A stretch of 64,000 bases of DNA from SIG701 sp045544955 (lineage in GTDB: Bacteria > Bacillota > Clostridia > Oscillospirales > CAG-272). Shown here in pieces: positions 33,476 through 42,566 of this stretch. How positions within the stretch are numbered: the first letter of the stretch is position 1; every line of letters starts with the position of its first letter. Location: NCBI GenBank assembly GCA_045544955.1, contig JAZPZY010000029.1:56892-120891 (forward strand), given 5' to 3'. The notes beneath the pieces were generated by a model. It did no database searches. It saw only the letters and a program-made list of their open reading frames with translations, and was not told where the DNA came from. The translations under genes and the position numbers were made by a program.

Positions 33476-34957
33476 TTATTCGGATGCCTTTATAATGGCG
33501 TCGATAGTATCCACGATCTTCTTATTGGTGGAATCTACCATGGCGGTGTAGCGGGAAACGTAGTTTTTGGTCTGCTCCACAAGGGCGGTGGTGAAGAAAT
33601 ACGTGCCGCCGATCCGTGCGGAATACTCTCCGAGGAACGTCTTGAACAGGCAGTTCTTCACGATATCGATGCACTGCCCGGAGTACGCGTCCCGGGAATA
33701 TTTCATCTTCAGAGCTGATTCATAGAACACCTCCACCACACTGCGATAGGATTCGGAGGAAAGTGCCTCAATCACGCCGCCGATGCGCTCGTCCGTGCAG
33801 GTTTTCGGGATGGTGATAAAGGTGGCGGAGGTGGTGATGGGCGCGATGTAGGATTCCTGCTTTTCATCCACACGGGGCATGGGCAGAATGCCGTAGTCAT
33901 CCTCCATATTGCGGAACAGATCCCCATCCGTCTGAGAGAGGGTGGCCATCTGGAACAAAACCACACCGTCGGTAAACCGTTCCGCGCGTCCCCACAGATT
34001 CAAATCAGCGTCCACGCCGGGCGTATCGTAGAGCAGAGTATAGAATTTGTCCAGAATCTCCATGCCGCGGTCCGTATCGTGTGCCAGCACGGGATAGCCG
34101 TTTTCATCCCGCTCGACGGTTTTCAGACCGGAGGCGTCCTGCATATAAGAGAGGATCCACTGGTTGTCGAAGAACATACCGAACGTGTCGTCCTCGTCCA
34201 TCTTGCCGTCGCCGTTTACGTCGTTGTACGCCGCCTCGGACATTTCCATCAGATCGTCGTAGAACCAGTCGTTGCCGATCGCCTTTTTGTACAGTTCATC
34301 CGGATCGCCGAAGTTGTCCTCGTAGATCCGCTTGTTGAAGAAGGTGACGTACGCCCAGTAGTAGGTATTCATGACGGCATCGCCCACCAGGTAGCGGATC
34401 GTCTTTCCATCGATGGACATATTCTCCATCAGATCTCCTGCCCACCATCCTCTCTCGAAATCCAGATAGGGATTTTCACTCACATCCAAAAACAGATGGT
34501 CGTTGCCCAGACGGATGGAAGCGTTGCCTGCGGCCAGAATGATCTGCCAGCTGTCATCACCGGCCATAACCGCTTCCTGAATGGCGGCGCCGTAATCGTC
34601 ATAGCCCAGCTCCAGATCGGTCAGCGAGAAGGTAAGGCCCAGTCTCTGCTGTACGGCTTCGGTACGGTTGAACACGGCCTGTGCCAAAACCTCGGAATCC
34701 TTGGCGTCGCCGCCGTCCCAGTCGATCTTGCGATAGGTGTTTCGTGTGAGCACGCCCACCGTTTCGCCGTTCATATTGAAATCGGCAGGGAGGTTGTCTT
34801 TGGCGTTCTTTCTGTCGTTCGGATCCAGCGTTTCGGCGGGATCGGTAACTGCGGGCTCGGTAGTGCCGGCATCCGGCATTTCAGGTGTTTTGTTGCAGGC
34901 GGCAAACAGGGGGCAGAGCAGTGCGGTAAGCAAAAAAGCAGCAATCAATCGTTTCAT
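33476..34957 (-). CDS. Extracellular solute-binding lipoprotein (second copy type)
   Basis: 493 residues. Signal peptide with lipobox FAAC (Cys21), acidic/Thr tether, then a binding-protein fold clearly related to that at 13011-14474 (VGDAVMNTYYWAYVTFFNKRIYEDN; DYGILPMPRVDEKQESYIAP). A Ca-binding-like loop DVNGDGKMDEDD is at the same relative place as in the other copy. It would feed an ABC importer whose permease genes are not in the window. Co-transcribed with the GH20-like gene, so the ligand may be a hexosaminide. Confidence 0.85.
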   Translation of the reverse strand: MKRLIAAFLLTALLCPLFAACNKTPEMPDAGTTEPAVTDPAETLDPNDRKNAKDNLPADFNMNGETVGVLTRNTYRKIDWDGGDAKDSEVLAQAVFNRTEAVQQRLGLTFSLTDLELGYDDYGAAIQEAVMAGDDSWQIILAAGNASIRLGNDHLFLDVSENPYLDFERGWWAGDLMENMSIDGKTIRYLVGDAVMNTYYWAYVTFFNKRIYEDNFGDPDELYKKAIGNDWFYDDLMEMSEAAYNDVNGDGKMDEDDTFGMFFDNQWILSYMQDASGLKTVERDENGYPVLAHDTDRGMEILDKFYTLLYDTPGVDADLNLWGRAERFTDGVVLFQMATLSQTDGDLFRNMEDDYGILPMPRVDEKQESYIAPITTSATFITIPKTCTDERIGGVIEALSSESYRSVVEVFYESALKMKYSRDAYSGQCIDIVKNCLFKTFLGEYSARIGGTYFFTTALVEQTKNYVSRYTAMVDSTNKKIVDTIDAIIKASE

Positions 34958-35062
34958 TGGGATATCCTCTTTTCTTTATTGTATAAGAAAAATTTCTTTC
35001 GATTCATGTGTTTTTGCAGTGTGTTTGTCATTTCTCCTCTCACCTGGAAGAGCACGCATCCT

Positions 35063-35515
35063 TTACCGGATCTTCGCGCCGTTTCGTTCCAGCGTGTTCT
35101 GCACGGCGGTGACGCTTAGAGTATGTGCTGTCCTGTCTGTGCGGAGTGCTTCTGCGGCGGCCACCCCTGCCGCCTCGCCCATGCAGGCACAGATGGGCAT
35201 AATGCGAACGGCGGAATGTGCTTCATGGGTGGCGGAGAGACAGCGTCCGGCAACCAGAAGATTGTCCGTCTCCCGGGGCAGAAGCGAGCGGTACGGGATG
35301 GAGTAGTAGGTGGCAGGATCAAAGTAATGGATATACGTGCCCGAACCCTCCGGGTTGTGAATGTCAATTTCGTAATTGCCCAGCGCAATGGAATCCGGAA
35401 AGATCACCGTGGATTTCAGATCGTCCGCGGTCAGCGTGTACACGCCCGACAGCTTGCGGCTTTCCCGAACGCCGATCTGCTGCGCCACGGAAACCAGTAC
35501 GCTGTTTCGGAACGC
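35063..35515 (-). pseudogene. FAD-dependent oxidoreductase, C-terminal remnant
   Basis: About 150 residues of the end of an FAD-dependent oxidoreductase of the PF12831 type: SVLVSVAQQIGVRESRKLSG, YYSIPYRSLLPRETDNLLVAGRCLSATHEAHSAVRIMPICACMGEAAGVAAAEAL. The FAD-binding N-terminal GxGxxG part is absent. Homology ends abruptly near 35515, where a fragment of another gene in the opposite direction begins. I infer a truncated, non-working gene. Confidence 0.7.
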
Positions 35516-35517
35516 CC

Positions 35518-35736
35518 GGCTGTTCTGCCTGCCGAAATCACAGCCGTGCCTATATCCGCCACCTCATCAAAGCAAAAGAGGCACTGGGCATGCGACTTGC
35601 CTGTATGCACAATCTGTATTTCTACAACGAACTGATGCAGAAGATCCGGGATGCACTGGACGGGGACTATTTCGAAAGTTTCTATCAGAAGTATCCGAAA
35701 TCATATAATTTTGAGTGCGATTTTCTTTACAGATAG
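35518..35736 (+). pseudogene. tRNA-guanine transglycosylase (tgt), C-terminal remnant
   Basis: 72 codons ending in TAG, reading GCSACRNHSRAYIRHLIKAK...MHNLYFYNELMQKIRDAL. This is the C-terminal zinc-binding end of Tgt, which puts queuine precursors into tRNA. The last two Cys ligands and the His 26 residues later are kept; the first Cys of CxCxxC and all upstream catalytic sequence are missing. There is no start codon or ribosome site, so it is a scar. The intact gene, if any, is elsewhere. Confidence 0.75.
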
Positions 35737-35807
35737 GATTTGAAAAGCATTTTTGAAATACGGTTGTTGAATATCGGTACACTTGAGCCGAAGCACGCCT
35801 GCATTTT

Positions 35808-37745
35808 TCACAAAAGAAAGAGAATAACCGGCGTAAAGGGAGCAGCTTTCTCCTCGATCCGAACGGTATTGTTTTCCTGCTGGAAGATACAGACACTGCG
35901 GGTACCGTCCGGATTCAGTTTTTCGATCCTGTGTACGGACGTGGTACAGACAAGCGGAATATCCTCCAACTCGTCAAGACTTATATTGAACAAGGCACAA
36001 AGGATCTCGCCGTTCTCAAGATGACCCGCACGCACGTATACCTCAACATCCTCCGGATAATATACGGGCAGATGTCCGCTTGCGGCAAGAATTTCGGCAA
36101 ACTGTTTCTTCCGCGTTTCGTTCAGCATGGAAAACGCGGTGTAGTAACGGAAGGGCATATCGGGCGTTCCCGCGAATACGATGACCTCGCCGCCCCATTT
36201 GTTTTTCAGCCTTGTCACCCCGGGGAAGAGGTTGCGGATGCTGTCGTCTCTGCCGTTTTGATGTATCACCTGGGACAGCGATTCTACGCCGTCGCGGCAT
36301 ACGGTGAGTTTTTTGATTTTGTACTGCTTGCCCACACGGACACCGTTCACCAGCTCCGTGGTGATTACGTCCCCCGTCCAGTCGCTGACCTGAACGCCCG
36401 TGTAATCGGTAAATCCTCGCCGGTTCAGTGCATCTGCCGCCATGGCGGAGAGAATCAGCGTCCCGTGCATGTACGTTTCAATGGTACTGTCATCAAAGCC
36501 GTCTGCCGCACCGTCGTCAAGAAAGACCGCGCCGCCGCCGTCGTTTGAAAAATACAGGGGGAATCCCATACGCTCCAGCACGCAGGTGGACCACGGACTG
36601 ACGGTTTCTCCCGCCCCCTTTTCCACAAAGCGGTAATCCTGCTTCAGCGTCAGCGGGATGCGGCAGCCGAAAGGGCGAAGCTCTTTTGTATATTCACACA
36701 GTTTTTCATAGAATCCCGCATATTTTGAAAGTTTTTTCCGATACGCCTTGCCCGATGCGGGTTCATGGGCAGCGAGCCTCGTGATCCAGTGCTTTGCGCC
36801 TGTAGCCCCCTCCAGTATGGATGCGGTAAAATGGGCGTGAAGCAGGGCGGCACTGGTGCTGTACCGATTCTGCGGACAGGTATCTGTTTCCGCTAAAAAG
36901 ATATCTACGGTATCCTTTACGTTCTCCCGCAGTATAGCGGCGCGGAACATGGTATCCGTAAAATACCGGTGACCGGCTCTGGCGTACGGACCGCCGTTCA
37001 GACGCACAACGGCAGGATTTCCCTCGCCGGCAAAAACTTTTGCCACTGCGTCGGAAAATTCACAGAAGCCTCCCACGTAGATGCCCGATGCCACGCCCTG
37101 AATCGTGGGGTCGGCTTCGTCCAGCCCCTCCCGCATGGCACGGGCAGCACCCACAAGCGCATCACGCTGTACTGCCACGTAAACGTCGGTCAGCCGCTTG
37201 TCCTCCTCGGACGTTCCCTGCGTATGGGCATACAGTGCCTCCCGGCTCATGTTCGTCCCGGCACGACGGTTGAATTCAGCCATGTGATATTTGCAGGCGC
37301 ATCCCTTGGTGCTTCTGTAAATCAGCCCCATGTCGTCGTCGATCATAACGACGGCGGGACTATGGCGTGCCAGCGTGTACATCTGTCTTTTGAGATACAC
37401 CCGGAAATCCGGATCCAGCGGACAGGCGGTAACAACGCTTTCCTCTCCCGTAACAAGGCTGACCGTGGGCTGGAACGGATAGGGCTCATAGGGCGTGACG
37501 ATATGCCCCAGTGTCGCCTGTACAAGCACGCCGTGCTTTGCCCCTGCCGCATCCAGCCGCTGCCTGAAAAGATCGTATTTTTCACACTGGATTTCCGCTT
37601 TTTCCACCGGTGGTGTGCCTTCGGGATTGAATTTCATCATGAACATGGCGTGGGTGGAAACACCGGTTCTCTGCTGCTCAATGACGTCTGCGCATATTTC
37701 CTCAATATGCTCCACATCCAGCGGCATGATGGAAAGATTCAGCAT
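35808..37745 (-). CDS. Unclassified TIM-barrel protein in a glycan operon (glycosidase-like)
   Basis: 645 residues without signal peptide or membrane segments. I do not recognise a named family. Features seen: an opening strand MLNLSIMPLDVEHIEEICADVIEQQ, AVVMIDDDMGLIYR (acidic cluster at a strand end), FNRRAGTNMSREALY, TVDIFLAETDTCPQNRYSTSA (candidate acidic residue), HWITRLAAHE and a C-terminal beta domain (CALFNISLDELEDIPLVC). This is the general layout of GH42-like and related barrels. Last gene of LacI-MFS-deacetylase-this gene, 28 bp after the deacetylase gene. A hydrolase role is inferred from context. Confidence 0.7.
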   Translation of the reverse strand: MLNLSIMPLDVEHIEEICADVIEQQRTGVSTHAMFMMKFNPEGTPPVEKAEIQCEKYDLFRQRLDAAGAKHGVLVQATLGHIVTPYEPYPFQPTVSLVTGEESVVTACPLDPDFRVYLKRQMYTLARHSPAVVMIDDDMGLIYRSTKGCACKYHMAEFNRRAGTNMSREALYAHTQGTSEEDKRLTDVYVAVQRDALVGAARAMREGLDEADPTIQGVASGIYVGGFCEFSDAVAKVFAGEGNPAVVRLNGGPYARAGHRYFTDTMFRAAILRENVKDTVDIFLAETDTCPQNRYSTSAALLHAHFTASILEGATGAKHWITRLAAHEPASGKAYRKKLSKYAGFYEKLCEYTKELRPFGCRIPLTLKQDYRFVEKGAGETVSPWSTCVLERMGFPLYFSNDGGGAVFLDDGAADGFDDSTIETYMHGTLILSAMAADALNRRGFTDYTGVQVSDWTGDVITTELVNGVRVGKQYKIKKLTVCRDGVESLSQVIHQNGRDDSIRNLFPGVTRLKNKWGGEVIVFAGTPDMPFRYYTAFSMLNETRKKQFAEILAASGHLPVYYPEDVEVYVRAGHLENGEILCALFNISLDELEDIPLVCTTSVHRIEKLNPDGTRSVCIFQQENNTVRIEEKAAPFTPVILFLL

Positions 37746-37773
37746 ACTATAAACTCCTCGGCTGTTTTTACGT

Positions 37774-38640
37774 TTATCGGCCGCCCAAACGAATCGTTTC
37801 TCCGGGCTTTACGGAATATACTTCACGGTCTACGTCGAACCAGACCGTATAAAGAGACGGGTTATACACTCTTGTCCCGTCTGCACTGTATATCAGTGCG
37901 TGATACGCCGTCACGTAATTGTAAATCTCCATGTTTGTGGCGTACCAGATGTCCTCATGAAAAGATAATTTCCGGCATATTTCCTCAAGATGCGCCCAGT
38001 TGTCTTTTTTGTCAAATTCATAACTGTGTCCCCACATATAAAACAAACGGGGCTGACGTTTGGCTCCATACGCCTCGGGAGCATGCAAATCGATACGCAA
38101 AAACTTGTCTATATATTCAAAAATGCAGGGATTGTCATGATGGGCAGTAGGCATCCAGGCATAAAAATCCTGGGGCAGGGCAAACGAATCGTTGTCTCCG
38201 CTCAGCGTACGCGCATAAGCAATATCCAGTTCTTTAAGATACTGACGGATGCTTTCGTAACTGGCACCGTTCGTGAAATAGGTGATGCCGCTGTCCGGAT
38301 AAGCCATCCCTCGAATGATGATTCCGTAGGCATCTTCCAACTCCACTCGGTTGTCCAGAACGTCTCGGATTCCTTCAATGGGGCGGAGCGTTCCCTCGGC
38401 ACGGTGATAGCTGCCGTGAACCGCCACTTCATGCCCTTTCCCCAAAATGTATTCGACCACCTCTTCCCGTGTCAGTCCCGGGGCTGCTCTTAAAGACCGG
38501 CTGTTATGGTTGAAGGTGCATTTGAGTCCGTATTGATTCAAAATCTGTGAAAGACGAATATCCTGACGGACACCGTCATCGTAACTGAAGGTAACGGCTC
38601 TTGATTTTCCTTCCGGAAAGCGTAAAAACCGGTATCTCAT
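37774..38640 (-). CDS. Polysaccharide deacetylase (CE4 family)
   Basis: 288 residues, cytoplasmic by lack of a signal. CE4 motifs: TFSYDDG (motif 1, catalytic Asp plus metal Asp) and HGSYHR (motif 2 metal His pair), with MAYPDSG and MWGHSYEF as later motif equivalents. It removes acetyl groups from sugars or polysaccharides in a metal-dependent way. The start ATG overlaps the stop of the MFS gene by 4 bp (38637-38640), so translation is coupled. A cytoplasmic location fits processing of an imported acetylated oligosaccharide. Confidence 0.88.
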   Translation of the reverse strand: MRYRFLRFPEGKSRAVTFSYDDGVRQDIRLSQILNQYGLKCTFNHNSRSLRAAPGLTREEVVEYILGKGHEVAVHGSYHRAEGTLRPIEGIRDVLDNRVELEDAYGIIIRGMAYPDSGITYFTNGASYESIRQYLKELDIAYARTLSGDNDSFALPQDFYAWMPTAHHDNPCIFEYIDKFLRIDLHAPEAYGAKRQPRLFYMWGHSYEFDKKDNWAHLEEICRKLSFHEDIWYATNMEIYNYVTAYHALIYSADGTRVYNPSLYTVWFDVDREVYSVKPGETIRLGGR

Positions 38641-39956
38641 CCTTTTGTTTCTCCTTTGTGTAAGATGTTATTTCTCTGATTATTTCCCTGTTTTTTGCCC
38701 GGACGAATCACAACCAGCACGTACAGAACCGCCGCGGCCGAAAGTAAGGCGGCGATGGCGGACGTAACCTGCTGTGCGTATACCTGCACACCAAAAAACG
38801 TATTCCCGTGGCTTTGAATACAGGACACCAGTCTGCTGACAACGACCGTCATGAAAAAGCCGACAACACCTGAAAATGCTTGTGTGATTGCCAGCGCGTT
38901 GGAGCGAATCTGCGGCTTTACCATATCAAATACCAGATTGATCAGCGCACTGTTGATTCCGCCCATGGCGATGGCATACAGCGCGTAATACAGCGTGTAG
39001 AAAAACCGTCCGTTTTCGGGGACTGTGAAAATATTCACGAAAAATCCGGCACCCGCAATGCACAAACAGACGCTTACCATGGATGCAAAGGAGTTTTTGT
39101 CCGCATATTTGCCCCAGAAAGCGGAAACGCTGGAGCGAACCAAACTGTATACGATACTCAGAACGGAGACAAACTGCAGGCTGAATCCCAGCTCCTTGAT
39201 TAGATACGTTCCGTAAAAGGGTGTGGTGCTGCTGGTTGCCATATGCCAGATGACGAACAGCACCGTGACCTTCACCACGTTTTTGTCCTTCAGTGTCAAA
39301 AGCATTTCCCGGATGGGCGTTTTCCCCTTCTCCGCTTTCCCCTGAAGGGGGATCTCCACGGCAAAAACCATGCTCAGCGTATGCAGCACCGTCAGTACAA
39401 ACACCGTAATTCCGCAGAGAATAAACGCCGTTTCGATTTTCCCTTTATAAGAAAAGTGATCGATCATGGTTCCCATACCAAAAGAAAAGAGCATCCCGGA
39501 AACCAGTGATACGATCTCCTTGCGGGACGTAAAGAGCCCGCGCTGGCTGTCGTTCACCAGAGACATAAACCAGTTGATCTTCAACGGATGGACACAGTTG
39601 TAGATCAGATACGAAAGAAAGATTGCCGCCATAAAAAGGATGATGCCCATCTGCTTTGACCCGCCGGCAAGCGGGATAATGTACAAAAGCATGAACAGAA
39701 GCTGATTTATAACGCTCAGCGCCGTAACGATTCCTTTGACACGTTTCCGTTTCAGAAAAACGGACAAAAGCTGAAACAGGCAGCCAAGGGAAACAAACGA
39801 GGAAATGATGCCGGTGAGACCGTCGGATATCCCCAGGTGGGTGGTGAGCGTTGCCAGGTAGGAGCCGCTTACCAGGATGGAGATAAAATACTCCAGCGCA
39901 GCTTCCATAATATACAGCGTCCGGCTCCCGGTACGTGATAAAGGCTTTATCTTCAT
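38637..39956 (-). CDS. MFS transporter (sugar/glycoside type)
   Basis: 439 residues with about 12 hydrophobic segments, no N-terminal signal. Loop motifs of the major facilitator family are visible near FWGKYADKNS and GLFTSRKEIVSLVSG. It probably imports an oligosaccharide for the deacetylase and barrel enzyme encoded downstream. Starts 15 bp after the LacI stop and overlaps the deacetylase start by 4 bp, so all four genes form one operon. Confidence 0.9.
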   Translation of the reverse strand: MKIKPLSRTGSRTLYIMEAALEYFISILVSGSYLATLTTHLGISDGLTGIISSFVSLGCLFQLLSVFLKRKRVKGIVTALSVINQLLFMLLYIIPLAGGSKQMGIILFMAAIFLSYLIYNCVHPLKINWFMSLVNDSQRGLFTSRKEIVSLVSGMLFSFGMGTMIDHFSYKGKIETAFILCGITVFVLTVLHTLSMVFAVEIPLQGKAEKGKTPIREMLLTLKDKNVVKVTVLFVIWHMATSSTTPFYGTYLIKELGFSLQFVSVLSIVYSLVRSSVSAFWGKYADKNSFASMVSVCLCIAGAGFFVNIFTVPENGRFFYTLYYALYAIAMGGINSALINLVFDMVKPQIRSNALAITQAFSGVVGFFMTVVVSRLVSCIQSHGNTFFGVQVYAQQVTSAIAALLSAAAVLYVLVVIRPGKKQGNNQRNNILHKGETKG

Positions 39957-39971
39957 AGTACTCTGTTCTGT

Positions 39972-40979
39972 TTATTGTTCAGTTTTTTGTTTCAGCGTTT
40001 CCGATCGTGGTGGGCATACCGTTTCCCTTTTCACCAGCCGGCTTTGCACCGCCACATGCTGCAGTACGTGACTGTCCGGGTTTGTGATTTTCTCGAGCAG
40101 AATCCGAATGGCTATATGGCACACTTCTTCCTTGAACGTACAGATCGTTGTCAGCGGAACGCTGGCATATTCCGAAAAAGGGATATCATTGATGCCGATC
40201 AGGGAGATATCCTCCGGGATTCGCAGACCTGCCTGCCGGAACACTTGTATGGCACCCATCGCCACTTCATCGTAAGCGGCGATGAGCGCAGTCGGCTCCA
40301 GTCCGTTCTGCAGATAATACGCGGCGGCCTCCCTGCCGATTTGCTCAAAACGCCTGTCGCTGAGAAAAACGTGGGCGTCGTTTATGGGAATATCCAGTTG
40401 CCCGGCTATTTTGTAAAACAGCTTCTGCTTTGAGATTGTGTGCTTTTCTCCGATAAAACCGATTTGTCGGTGTCCCAGCTCTTTCAGATACCGCATGGCG
40501 TCAAGCATCCCCTGTTCAAGACTGACACCCACAGAGTCTGCCGTTTGGGAGTTTTCTGTGGTAAAATTCACCACCGGCAGAGAAAGCTTTGCTTCGGATT
40601 TGATTGCACTGATTGTCAGAATCCCGTCCGTCATTCCTTCATCAGCCAGCTGCTGTATAATGGACAGGGTCTTTCTTCCATCGAACCCGGTCAGATAAAT
40701 ATTACCCACAATATTTTTGCCGTCCAGAATCCGTATAATTTCAGATACGTGCTGTGCGTAATGGATACTGATAATTTCCGGGACCAGAATGGCGATCCGG
40801 ATTTTTTCCAGACCGCTGTTCATGCTTTTATAATATCTGGCTGCCTCGCATCCGTATTCCTTCATGATCCGGCGCACCTTTTCGGCTGTTTTTTCGCTGA
40901 TCTCGGTACTGCCTGCCATTACTTTGGATACAGTGGAGGGAGACACCCCCGCCAATTGGGCAATTTTTCTGTACGTCAT
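39972..40979 (-). CDS. LacI family transcriptional regulator
   Basis: 335 residues. N-terminal HTH MTYRKIAQLAGVSPSTVSKV and hinge helix, then a periplasmic-binding-like sensor (IRIAILVPEIISIHYAQ...LGHRQIGFIGE...TALIAAYDEVAMGAIQVFRQAGLRIPEDISLIGIND). The frame stays open to 41297, but the ATG at 40979 has GGAAGAG upstream and starts the domain. It most likely represses its own operon until a sugar ligand binds. Confidence 0.93.
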   Translation of the reverse strand: MTYRKIAQLAGVSPSTVSKVMAGSTEISEKTAEKVRRIMKEYGCEAARYYKSMNSGLEKIRIAILVPEIISIHYAQHVSEIIRILDGKNIVGNIYLTGFDGRKTLSIIQQLADEGMTDGILTISAIKSEAKLSLPVVNFTTENSQTADSVGVSLEQGMLDAMRYLKELGHRQIGFIGEKHTISKQKLFYKIAGQLDIPINDAHVFLSDRRFEQIGREAAAYYLQNGLEPTALIAAYDEVAMGAIQVFRQAGLRIPEDISLIGINDIPFSEYASVPLTTICTFKEEVCHIAIRILLEKITNPDSHVLQHVAVQSRLVKRETVCPPRSETLKQKTEQ

Positions 40980-41028
40980 GCTCGTCGTTCTCTTCCATTT
41001 CTGCTTTACTACGAAAATATCTGCGTAT

Positions 41029-41057
41029 AGGATAGCACACCGGCATAGGTTTGTCAA
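41029..41057 (-). promoter_or_regulatory. Promoter of the LacI-MFS-deacetylase operon
   Basis: Minus-strand TTGACA, 17 bp, TATCCT, 50 bp before the LacI start codon. Confidence 0.75.
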
Positions 41058-41128
41058 CGAATCATACTGCGAAACAATTTCGTCTTTTGAAACTACCCGA
41101 ACTAAGAAAAAGCCGTCGGTACAGAGCC

Positions 41129-41737
41129 CTACCCCATCCTTCCCTCCGCCCCATGCTTCTTCGCACGGTATGCCGAGGGCGTCATGCCTGTGTGCATTTT
41201 GAAACTGCGGGAAAACTGGGACGGACTGACGAAACCGCACTCGAATCCCACGTCGATTACAGAAAGTTCCCCCTCGGACAGCAGTCGCTTGGCACACTCC
41301 ATCCGCAAAGAGGTCAGATACTGCTTGAAGGAAACGCCGGCGTTCTCATGGAACAGATGAGAGAAATAAGATTCCGTAATACCGAATTTTTCGGCAAAGG
41401 TGCGAAGAGAAATAGATGCGGACGGATTGGCCAGCATATAAGCGATGCTTTCTCTTACGATGGGATGGATATCCTTTGCAGCAGGGGACAGGTGCTGTCC
41501 CTGTTCCAGAATACGGATCAGGATGCAGTTGAGCAGGTGATGGAGGTATCTGTCCCGAAAAGCGGATTTTCCGCTGAACACCGTGTATAGTTCTTCGATC
41601 TGCCCGGCGAGAAATGGCGGAAGATCGTACAGCACGATAGCCTCCCCGGTGAGTTTTTCCAGTATTTTTTTATCTGCGATCTGCTCACTGAAAGAAATGA
41701 TCAGTGCATAGGAATCCGGCACCTCCTCGGTGATGAG
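41129..41737 (-). pseudogene. AraC regulator, N-terminally truncated copy of the gene at 2930
   Basis: Encodes the last 197-200 residues only: EEVPDSYALIISFSEQI through the complete double HTH (FVSPSQFSRSFKMHTGMTP). About 90% of residues match the copy at 2930-3757 by hand alignment, but the first 75 residues with the cupin HxH are gone. Similarity stops near 41737, exactly where an integrase tail in the opposite direction starts. The frame is otherwise intact, so a short DNA-binding protein could still be made; no ribosome site is seen at the first ATG. Confidence 0.8.
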
Positions 41738-42103
41738 GTAATAGCAGAACTACGCAAGGCAAAAAGTCAGTATATGCTGGATCTGTTCAAGTACGGGGCT
41801 GGATTTCAGAACCTTGACTTCGTGATACGTCAAGAGGATGGCTCTCCCTTCAAGCCGGACTCTATGACACAGAAATGGGAGCGTCTGCTGGAGGAGAAAG
41901 GACTTCCAAAAATCCGGCTGCATGACCTGCGTCACAGCAACGCAACAGCACTCATCCAGGCCGGTGTGAATCCACGTGTAGTTCAGCAGAGGCTTGGACA
42001 TTCAGATGTAAACATTACCCTTAACACATATACCCATGTGCTTCCTGAGATGGATGTGGATGCCGCTGAAAAGTTAGACTCCATAATGCTGAAGAAGGCG
42101 TAG
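41735..42103 (+). pseudogene. Tyrosine recombinase (integrase), C-terminal remnant
   Basis: About 122 codons: the second half of a phage/ICE-type integrase catalytic domain. LHDLRHSNATALIQAG holds the HxxR box, LGHSDVNITLNTYTHVLP holds the final His and the nucleophile Tyr. The N-terminal arm- and core-binding domains and the first catalytic Arg are missing. It marks an excised or decayed mobile element and is broken at the junction with the AraC copy. Confidence 0.85.
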
Positions 42104-42222
42104 AAGTAAAATTACTTTGTCGGTTTTTGGGATGAAAGGTCGGCTTTCTCGCCGGTTTTTCACCCCAAACGCCCGTCCTGCCAAGGCGATCGATCGAATT
42201 CCAGCTTTTGCCAGAGCCTCTC

Positions 42223-42388
42223 ATGACCTCCGGGTTATGAGGGGCTCCATTTGAATCAGAGAAAAAACAAGCGGCATAAAACGGTCAAATGCAAGGGATA
42301 TACGTTCTATATTTCACGCCGTTGAATACTTGCATCCTTAATGTACCCGGTTCAATAGGTGTAGGCAGGGGGAGAATTGGGGTGGAGT
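42223..42388. repeat. About 165 bp repeat, copy B
   Basis: Matches 20748-20914 from the CATGACCTCCGGGTTATGAG hairpin to GGTTCAATAGGTGTAGGC. The stretch 42104-42566 has no intact gene: only this repeat, the fic remnant and a terminator. Confidence 0.8.
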
Positions 42389-42394
42389 TATTTA

Positions 42395-42505
42395 CAGTTA
42401 TTCATGTGTTTCGAGAAATTTTCCAATCTGTTTCCAACGAATCGTTGCTTTATCCGTCTTTGCATCACTCAAAATGATGGATGGAGTTGAAATACGAAAG
42501 CAAAA
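42395..42505 (-). pseudogene. fic remnant with large internal deletion
   Basis: Minus-strand codons SDAKTDKATIRWKQIGKFLE match SDAKIDKTAIRWKQIEKFLE of the Fic protein (around residues 250-275). Directly upstream the sequence jumps to TCACTCAAAATGATGGATGG, which at the intact locus lies before the gene (22107). The Fic core has therefore been deleted, leaving a piece of the C-terminal part joined to the upstream flank. Confidence 0.75.
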
Positions 42506-42535
42506 GCAGGTTCCTCTCACGAGGGACCTGCTTTT
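42502..42535. terminator. Terminator of the MutS-like operon
   Basis: Stem AAAAGCAGGT-CCTC / GAGG-ACCTGCTTTT, 32 bp beyond the last gene, with T-tracts in both directions. Confidence 0.85.
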
Positions 42536-42566
42536 AGTGAAGTCACCCACTACCAACATCGGTGTT

